Assembly (NCBI GenBank): GCA_036310185.1
Contig: JAXJSH010000147.1
Coordinates: 1 to 6,488 of the forward strand
Source of the DNA: JALENY01 sp036310185
GTDB taxonomy: Bacteria > Bacillota > Clostridia > Lachnospirales > Lachnospiraceae
Direction: 5' to 3'
Length of the DNA: 6,488 nucleotides
The first letter of the stretch is position 1. The number at the start of each line of letters is the position of its first letter. A model generated the notes under the pieces. The model had not been told where the DNA came from. It made no database searches and saw only the letters and a list, made by a program, of their open reading frames with translations. The position numbers were made by a program, and so were the translations under genes. This document shows, in pieces, positions 1 through 6,000 of this stretch.

Positions 1-389
1 CCAATAACAATATTTTCGAATACAGTACTTCTTCCAACAACCGGGATGGTCTGGCCATTCAGGCAGCGGCGGATGCACTTCTGGAGCGGGAGGAGGAGAA
101 TAAGATCATGATCATCCTCAGTGACGGGCGTCCCTATGATGTGATTCTGAACCGCCCAAATGCCCGCAATCCGCAGCCCTATCAGGGAAAATACGCGGCC
201 AGAGACACCGCTTTTGAAGTGCGGAAACTGAGAAATCTGGGCGTGGCGGTGCTGGGAGTGTTTGCCGGGGAGGAAAAAGATCTGTCCACGGAGAAAAAGA
301 TTTTCGGCAAAGATTTTGCTTATATCCGTGACATTGGGAAATTCAGCCGTACGGTCGGCCGTTACCTGATCCGTCAGTGGGAAGCGTAA
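1..389 (+). CDS. CobT/NorD-like VWA domain protein, C-terminal part (5' end outside window)
   Basis: The frame is open from base 3 to the TAA at 387-389 and gives 128 visible residues, so this is the tail of a longer protein. The visible part looks like the C-terminal VWA domain of proteins annotated as cobaltochelatase CobT-related or nitric oxide reductase activation (NorD-like). Near residue 12 is NNRDG, then a helix rich in Ala and Glu, then a hydrophobic strand ending in LSDGRP (Asp at visible residue 41), the usual late metal-site motif of this VWA group. A second strand (VAVLGVFAG) and a closing helix ending RYLIRQW follow. There is no signal peptide or membrane segment in view, so it is probably cytoplasmic. 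In this family VWA proteins often work with a MoxR/CbbQ-type AAA+ ATPase on metal-cofactor insertion or complex activation. That partner is not in the window, so the exact substrate cannot be told. No terminator hairpin is obvious after the stop. GC content appears higher than in the genes that follow. Confidence 0.85.
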   Translation, partial: NNNIFEYSTSSNNRDGLAIQAAADALLEREEENKIMIILSDGRPYDVILNRPNARNPQPYQGKYAARDTAFEVRKLRNLGVAVLGVFAGEEKDLSTEKKIFGKDFAYIRDIGKFSRTVGRYLIRQWEA

Positions 390-436
390 TGTTTTAATTA
401 TTTGCTATGTCATATTGTGGAAAATGCCAGTTTTAC

Positions 437-465
437 TTGCGAAATGAAAATTTTTTTGGTAAAAT
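437..465 (+). promoter_or_regulatory. Sigma-A type promoter of the OPT-PqqD operon, extended -10
   Basis: A -35 box TTGCGA (437-442) is followed after exactly 17 bases by a -10 box TAAAAT (460-465). TG at 457-458 forms an extended -10 (TGnTAAAAT). Transcription would start near 472, leaving a leader of about 29 bases before the ATG at 501. The spacer contains a run of seven T (451-457). This promoter sits within an apparent upstream in-frame extension of the transporter, which argues that the extension is not translated. Confidence 0.6.
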
Positions 466-486
466 ATATGAGAACTTATATCAAAA

Positions 487-492
487 GAGGAG
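487..492 (+). promoter_or_regulatory. Ribosome binding site deciding the transporter start
   Basis: GAGGAG lies 8 bases before the ATG at 501, an ideal Shine-Dalgarno distance. The frame is also open upstream to a TTG at 402, but that codon has no such site, lies upstream of the predicted transcription start, and would add 33 residues unlike the family's N-terminus. Confidence 0.85.
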
Positions 493-500
493 AAAGAGGA

Positions 501-2420
501 ATGAAGGAAAAAGACACATTCAAACCTTATGTGAGCGCAGACAAAGTTTTGCCTGAGTTCACTGTTTCATCGATTCTGATCGGTGTTATTCTCGCTGTAA
601 TCTTTGGTGCAGCGAATGCATACCTGGGACTTCGTGTAGGTATGACGGTATCCGCTTCTATCCCGGCAGCTGTTATCGGTATGGGCGTTTACAAATTTGT
701 AAAAAGAAAAGATACAATTCTTGAGAGCAATATGGTTCAGACCATTGGTTCTGCAGGTGAATCCCTGGCAGCGGGTGCTATTTTCACCATGCCGGCACTG
801 TTCTTATGGGCAGCAGAGGGAAAAGGCGATATGCCAGGTATCCTTGAGATTACATTGATTGCCTTATTTGGCGGTCTTCTCGGCGTATGCTTTATGGTTC
901 CGCTGAGAAAAGCCCTGATCGTAAAAGAACATGGCACTTTACCATATCCGGAAGGAACGGCATGTGCAGAGGTACTTCTTGCAGGTGAAGAGGGCGGCGC
1001 AAATGCATCTACCGTATTTATCGGTATGGGTATTTCTGCGGTATTGAAATTTATCGTAGACGGTCTCAAAGCAGTGGGCGGTGTTATCACTGTTACCATC
1101 AACAAAATTCATGGTGAGATCAGTACCGAAGTATATCCGGCCCTTGTCAGCGTTGGTTATATCTGCGGTTTCAAAATTTCATCCTACATGTTTGCCGGCG
1201 GTATCATCGGATGGCTGGTTCTGATTCCGGCTATTTATCTGTTTGGTTCCGAAACGATTCTGTTCCCGGGTACCACAACCATCGCTGAAATGTGGGCAGA
1301 AGGCGGAGCTTCCGCTATCTGGGGCAGTTACATCCGTTACATTGGTGCAGGTGCCGTGGCAGCAGGCGGTATTATCAGTCTGATCAAATCACTTCCGCTG
1401 ATCGTGCGTACTTTTGCAGATGCCATGAAGGGATTAAAAGGTTCCAAGGGCGGAGTGAATGAGTCAAGAACAGATGCTGATATGAAATTGCCGGTTATTC
1501 TGGCTATGATTCTTGTGATTACTGTCTTGATCGCACTGGTTCCGCAGGTTCCGGTTAACCTCATCGGTGCACTTATCATTGTAGTATTCGGTTTCTTCTT
1601 TGCTACCGTATCTTCCAGAATGGTAGGTCTGGTAGGAAGCAGCAACAACCCGGTATCCGGTATGGCGATCGCAACTCTGCTGGCTACCACTTTGATCCTG
1701 AAAGCAACTGGTATGACCGGTATCGCAGGTATGACTGCAGCAATCGCGATCGGTTCCATCATCTGTATCGTAGCAGCTATGGCCGGCGATATGTCTCAGG
1801 ATTTGAAGACCGGTTATATCCTTGGTGCTTCACCGAAAAAACAGCAGTACGGTGAAATTATCGGTTCTCTGGTTGCAGCTGTAACCATCGGTTTTGTACT
1901 GTATCTGTTAAATGAAGCATGGGGATTCGGTACTACTGAGCTGGCTGCACCGCAGGCAACTCTGATGAAAATGATCGTAGAAGGTGTTATGGATGGAAAC
2001 CTTCCGTGGACACTGGTATTTATCGGTGCATTTATTGCAATTGCAGTAGAACTTCTTGGTATTCCGGTACTTCCGTTTGCTATCGGTCTGTATCTGCCGA
2101 TCAAACTTTCATCCTGTATCATGATCGGTGGTGTACTGCGCTGGGCACTGGAGAAAAAGAAATATGCAGACGAAAAACAGAAAGAACGCGTTATCAGCAA
2201 CGGTGTTCTCTGCTGTTCCGGTATGATTGCCGGCGAAGGTCTTGTTGGTATACTTCTTGCCATTTTTGCAGTCATCAATATCGGCGGAAAGTCACTTGGT
2301 GACATCGTGGACATTTCCGGAATCGTTAACTTCGGACAGGCTGGTGGACTGGTCGTTCTGGCATTGATCGTACTGGCAATCCTGAAATTTACCATCTGGA
2401 GTAAAGACGCGAAAAAATAA
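501..2420 (+). CDS. OPT family oligopeptide transporter
   Basis: The product is a 639-residue, very hydrophobic membrane protein of the OPT (oligopeptide transporter) superfamily, which imports small peptides or metal-chelate compounds, usually by proton coupling. Hydrophobic segments run almost end to end, giving roughly 14 or more membrane spans, with a charged loop near residues 310-328 and a Lys/Glu-rich loop near 550-563. Recognisable family motifs are NAYLGLRVGMTVSASIPAAV (39-58), LPYPEGTACAEVL (147-159), GDMSQDLKTGYILGASPKKQ (429-448) and LPFAIGLYLP (524-533). The length suits the bacterial branch of the family. The ATG at 501 is chosen for its Shine-Dalgarno and because the N-terminus MKEKDTFKPYV followed by a short polar stretch and the first membrane span is typical. 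The gene has its own promoter and is followed two bases later by the PqqD-like gene. The true substrate cannot be read from sequence: peptide import is the family assignment, and metal-chelate transport, as in the yellow-stripe branch, remains possible. Confidence 0.93.
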   Translation: MKEKDTFKPYVSADKVLPEFTVSSILIGVILAVIFGAANAYLGLRVGMTVSASIPAAVIGMGVYKFVKRKDTILESNMVQTIGSAGESLAAGAIFTMPALFLWAAEGKGDMPGILEITLIALFGGLLGVCFMVPLRKALIVKEHGTLPYPEGTACAEVLLAGEEGGANASTVFIGMGISAVLKFIVDGLKAVGGVITVTINKIHGEISTEVYPALVSVGYICGFKISSYMFAGGIIGWLVLIPAIYLFGSETILFPGTTTIAEMWAEGGASAIWGSYIRYIGAGAVAAGGIISLIKSLPLIVRTFADAMKGLKGSKGGVNESRTDADMKLPVILAMILVITVLIALVPQVPVNLIGALIIVVFGFFFATVSSRMVGLVGSSNNPVSGMAIATLLATTLILKATGMTGIAGMTAAIAIGSIICIVAAMAGDMSQDLKTGYILGASPKKQQYGEIIGSLVAAVTIGFVLYLLNEAWGFGTTELAAPQATLMKMIVEGVMDGNLPWTLVFIGAFIAIAVELLGIPVLPFAIGLYLPIKLSSCIMIGGVLRWALEKKKYADEKQKERVISNGVLCCSGMIAGEGLVGILLAIFAVINIGGKSLGDIVDISGIVNFGQAGGLVVLALIVLAILKFTIWSKDAKK

Positions 2421-2422
2421 GA

Positions 2423-2767
2423 ATGAGTAAAAAAGAAGAAAAAAATATTCTGGATTATGTCCCGATAAAGAGCGGGACAGTAGACTGGGATGTGGATGAA
2501 AATGGAGCTGTGATCATCCATATGGAAAACAGGGGCTTCTTTGCCAAAGTGGCACAGGTGGCCTTCAACCGGCCCAGATACAGTCATATTACGCTGGAAA
2601 AGTTCGGCAGTTTCATCTGGCAGAAAATAGATGGGGAAAAAACCATTTATGATATTGCCATAGAGATGAAAGAAGCGTTCGGAGAAGAGACAGAACCGCT
2701 GTACGACCGGATTCTGCAGTATTTCCGGACATTATATGGACATAATTTTATCAAATGGAAAATATAA
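2423..2767 (+). CDS. PqqD-like (RiPP recognition element-like) small protein
   Basis: This is a 114-residue soluble protein with no signal peptide or membrane span. Residues 57-111 fit the C-terminal winged-helix half of the PqqD family: ITLEKFGSFIWQKIDGEKTI (57-76), then a helix with EAFGE (85-89), a long amphipathic helix (92-106) and a final strand NFIKW. The first 35 residues could form the beta strands that open a PqqD fold. PqqD and related recognition elements bind the leader of a precursor peptide and present it to a radical-SAM or other maturase. Neither a maturase nor a precursor is seen here, so that role is inference. The ATG lies two bases after the transporter stop with only weak purine-rich sequence upstream (within the transporter's last codons), which suggests translational coupling. 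The tight linkage suggests a job tied to the transporter, such as binding the imported peptide or regulating uptake. Family assignment is fairly secure; function is not. Confidence 0.85.
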   Translation: MSKKEEKNILDYVPIKSGTVDWDVDENGAVIIHMENRGFFAKVAQVAFNRPRYSHITLEKFGSFIWQKIDGEKTIYDIAIEMKEAFGEETEPLYDRILQYFRTLYGHNFIKWKI

Positions 2768-2783
2768 TTTAAAATAGGATACG

Positions 2784-2831
2784 GGTTTAGGATCATTGGC
2801 AATTTCTGCGATTGTAACCAAGTTCTAAATT
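2784..2831 (+). other. Imperfect stem-loop in the intergenic region
   Basis: GGGTTTAG (2784-2791 region) can pair with CTAAATT (2825-2831), using two G-T pairs at the base. Inside this, TTGGCAAT (2796-2803) pairs with ATTG (2811-2814) and CCAA (2818-2821) across a three-base bulge. The 3' side is not followed by a T run, so it does not look like a terminator on its own. It lies just after the PqqD-like gene and ends where the possible -35 box of the next gene begins. It could be part of an mRNA 3' end, of a larger structured RNA with the next hairpin, or chance. Confidence 0.35.
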
Positions 2832-2858
2832 GACCATCATGCAGTGATAACTTATTAA
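2830..2858 (+). promoter_or_regulatory. Possible promoter ahead of the structured leader and surface-protein gene
   Basis: TTGACC (2830-2835, five of six consensus bases) is followed after 17 bases by TATTAA (2853-2858, four of six). Transcription would start near 2865, directly before the large hairpin at 2868-2938. If real, the hairpin would be the very 5' end of the surface-protein transcript, or the whole of a small RNA of about 75 bases. Weaker alternatives, TATTAT at 2942-2947 and TATAAA at 2965-2970, lack a well-placed -35 box. Confidence 0.4.
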
Positions 2859-2867
2859 CAAGGATAC

Positions 2868-2938
2868 AAAGATGCTGCGGACGAGCTTTCACGGAACCTT
2901 CGGGCATCTGGTGAATGCGGTTTGTCCGCAGCATTTTT
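2868..2938 (+). terminator. Large hairpin with T run: operon terminator, or leader/small-RNA terminator
   Basis: ATGCTGCGGAC (2872-2882) and GTCCGCAGCAT (2924-2934) are perfect 11-base inverted repeats. The stem extends by a G-T pair and three A-T pairs into the T run at 2934-2938. Inside is a second arm: GC-T-TTCAC (2885-2892) pairs with GTGAA-T-GC (2911-2918) around one T-T mismatch. This encloses CC-TTCG-GG (2897-2904), a stable TTCG tetraloop. A stem this strong followed by T residues fits a Rho-independent terminator for the transporter-PqqD operon about 100 bases upstream. It is larger and more elaborate than most simple terminators, so a leader attenuator or small RNA is also possible. 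I did not recognise a known riboswitch consensus. Confidence 0.6.
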
Positions 2939-2988
2939 ATATATTATCAGTCCTGGAGAGAGACTATAAATTCTACTACTAAAAATGC

Positions 2989-2996
2989 GAGGTGAT
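2989..2996 (+). promoter_or_regulatory. Strong ribosome binding site of the surface-protein gene
   Basis: GAGGTGAT matches eight consecutive bases of the anti-Shine-Dalgarno pairing sequence at the 16S rRNA 3' end. The GAGG core is 8 bases from the ATG at 3001. Another in-frame ATG at 2995 overlaps this site and is therefore unlikely to be the start. Confidence 0.85.
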
Positions 2997-3000
2997 GGGA

Positions 3001-6000
3001 ATGAAAAAGAAACTTTTGGCAATGCTACTCACTTTTTCTATGCTGGCCGGCTTGATGCCTGAGACTGCGGTACATGCGGCGGAGGGGCCCCAGGACGGGC
3101 AGGTTGAGTATGTGGGGGGTACTACAAGTACCGACCCGGATGCGACCTATGGAATTGAAATCAGTAAAACCATAGAGGCAATCGAGGGAAAAGAAAATTA
3201 TTTTGATATAACATTGACGGCAACAACGAAAAGGCACAAGGTGGATCTTTCTACGGATGTAATTGTTGTAATGGATATATCAAACACAATGAATGATCCT
3301 ATAACAAATGGAACCACAGCAGCTACAGATAAAAAACTGTATCAGGCAAAAGCGGCGACGAACTCGTTTATCAGTCAGTTTGCCACAAATGATAATCTGG
3401 ATGAAAACAGAAAAATTGGTGTAGTAACTTTTAATACAGACGCACAGGTGGCTGTACCATTGACGGAAGCCAATGATTATTATGATTTTGATGATTCAAA
3501 CAGTACAGATGATATCTATGCAAAAGTAAATGCAATCTCTGCACCAGGATTTGAAACAGACCGAAGATTTACAAATGTTGAAGCGGGTCTTCGGCTTGCG
3601 GGAAATCTTCTGGAAGAATCAGAGGCAAGATACAAATATATTATATTACTGACGGACGGATTCCCGACTACCTATATTCAATCGGGAAGTGACAGTACAA
3701 CAAATATTACCGGATATCTGAATATTATGGGATGGACTGCATATGATGCAAGCCGAATCGATACCGACGGATATTTTGCAAACACCCGGCTTGGAAGACC
3801 TTGCTGCGGCGGTGTTAACTACAGTAACAAGGGTGCTGAGAAAGCAAGTGCAGTTGCAGCTGAGCTTAAGGCTTCCGGTATGAACATCTTCTCGGTGGGA
3901 ATTGACCTGTATGGACAGAGCATTTCCGGTTATCTGGAAAGTGAAAAAAATTATTACAGCTACTCCACCATCGATACCACAGGTATGGAAGATGGCGAAA
4001 GCTATGTGATTGGTGACACTTACGACACATACCGCGGATGGCTGGAAAACAGCATTGCCGGCGGTACACTGCTGGAAAACAGTAACAACCGGTATTCGGA
4101 CGGTGATAACCAGGCAGAACTGGAATCGGACTTTGCTGCAATTATGTATGACATTGAGCATGCTCCGGAAACTACAATGCGGGAATTCTATACACTGGAT
4201 CCGATGAGTGATATTGCCGATTTTATATCATTCTATGACAAAGATGGTAATCTTACTGCAGATCCAAACAGGCTGACAGGCGAATCCAAACAGAATGCAG
4301 AAGATACGGCTGTATACAGCGAGTCCGATGATGCGATCAACTGGAATCTGCTCGCGTCCGGTTACACGATGGATGGGGAAAAACTGGTATTTGATATTAC
4401 GTATCGTGTAAGACTGAAGAATGAGAAGGAAGGCTTCAGCTGGTCGACAGCATACAGGACAAATGATACCACAACCCTTAACTATTCCCAGAAATACGAA
4501 GAGAGCGGAGAGGATGTACCGGGCGGCAGCGGCCAGATGGAATATGACATTCCGGAGATAGAAGGATATTGTGGTGAACTGGAGTTTGTAAAAGTAGATG
4601 CAGACACGGGAGAAAAAATCCCCAATGTAACCTTTACCCTCCAGCATTACGGAGACAACTGTTCTGTCTGCGAAGGAGACGCGGATATTCCCCAGCGGAC
4701 AGCGGTAAGTGATGAGAATGGAAAAGTAAGTTTTTCCAATATCCCTTCGGGTCATGAATATATTCTGATCGAGACAGTTCCCGATGGATATGCACCAATA
4801 CATAACCATGCAGTAATCGTATCTTATGGCGAAACATATATCGGAACAAAGTCGGAAGAAAATAAACTGGTTGACGGAAAATTGGGCGGTGTTGAATTTA
4901 CGGTAAAAAACACAAAAGTAGAACCGGTAGAATTACAGCTTCAGGTTTCCAAAACACTGGATGGCTCCGTTCCGGAAGAAGGAGCATTTGTATTCCTGCT
5001 TTCAGGAACAGGTGTTGATGGTGTTCAATACCACGAACATGTCAGAAATGATGAAGATGGCAAGGCAACGTTCAGCAGAATGATTTTGGATGTGCCGGGT
5101 ACATATAATTACACAATCAGTGAAGTTGCAGGTTCCGATACAGGCATTGTGTATGATGCAGCAGAACATACAGTACAGATTGTTGTAGAAGAAACGGAAA
5201 ATGGATTTGCTTACCAGGCGAGCGTTTCCGTTGACGGCGGCGAAGCAGTGACATATGTGGGAGAAGAAAATACCATTGAACTGATTCATGCCGGTTCCTT
5301 CATAAATGCATCAAGAGAAGCCGCAAGTGTAGTTCTGAAAGCGGAAAAAAAACTGTTGGATGTAAATGGCGAAGCGACAGCTCTGACGGAAAATCAGTTC
5401 AGCTTTGTGCTGAAAGACTCAGAAGGAACTGCGATTGAGACCGTGGGCAATAGAGCAGACGGAACTGTGGAATTCTCTCAAATCGAATACGACACGCCGG
5501 GAATTTATACCTACACGATTTCAGAAGCTTCCGGTACCAGCAATGAGATCCTTCAGGATAACGGTGTTTATACCGTGATCGTAAAAGTTACTGCACCGGA
5601 AGATCTGACCAGTGCGGACGGGCTTACGGCAGAAGTAACATACAGGAAGAATGGTGTGGAAGTTGAAAGTGCAGCATTCACAAATAAGGAAAGAAAACTT
5701 CCGGAACTGAGTCTGACAGGACTTAAAACATTGAATGGAGAAATTCCGGCTGCCGGAGAGTTCCAGTTCAGAATGGTTGAATTTGACAGAACATCGGGCA
5801 CGGAAAAAGCAGAAACAGAGCAGATTGTTTCGAACGATGCAAATGGTTTGATCCATTTTGAATTTGATGACATTATCGCCTATATGGCAGCCCAGGAGCT
5901 GGAAAGCTCGAGAACGGCAAGGGTAAGTGCATGGCATCAGTTCAATATCTATGAAGTGCCGGGGGAAAGTTCGGTAAATGGTGAATATATTGAGTACGAC

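Noticed and set aside
402..500. In-frame TTG-initiated extension of the transporter by 33 residues
   Set aside because: It overlaps the best promoter, lacks a ribosome binding site, and its sequence does not resemble OPT N-termini; ATG 501 has a clear Shine-Dalgarno.
1814..2587. 257-codon reading frame on the minus strand
   Set aside because: It lies antisense to the transporter and PqqD-like gene, is rich in Ser/Pro/Ile as expected for a shadow frame, and has no recognisable domain.
2775..2867. Short direct repeats TAGGAT and AGGATAC as a mobile-element or attachment site
   Set aside because: Six to seven bases, irregularly spaced, with no transposase, integrase or terminal inverted repeats; likely chance.
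2647..2934. 95-codon minus-strand frame across the intergenic region
   Set aside because: It overlaps the PqqD-like gene and runs through the hairpin; its composition is not protein-like and no ribosome binding site was noticed.
2868..2938. tRNA or known riboswitch (c-di-GMP, T-box, preQ1, fluoride)
   Set aside because: No tRNA-like arms or T-loop sequence, and none of the conserved cores of these riboswitches could be found by eye.
1..4160. Functional link between the two VWA proteins on either side of the transporter
   Set aside because: The first is of the cytoplasmic CobT/NorD-like type and the second is exported; they share only the fold and lie in separate transcription units.
3646..4161. 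171-codon minus-strand frame, with other minus-strand frames up to 6399
   Set aside because: All lie antisense to the continuous surface-protein frame, whose domains and motifs are clear; they are shadows.
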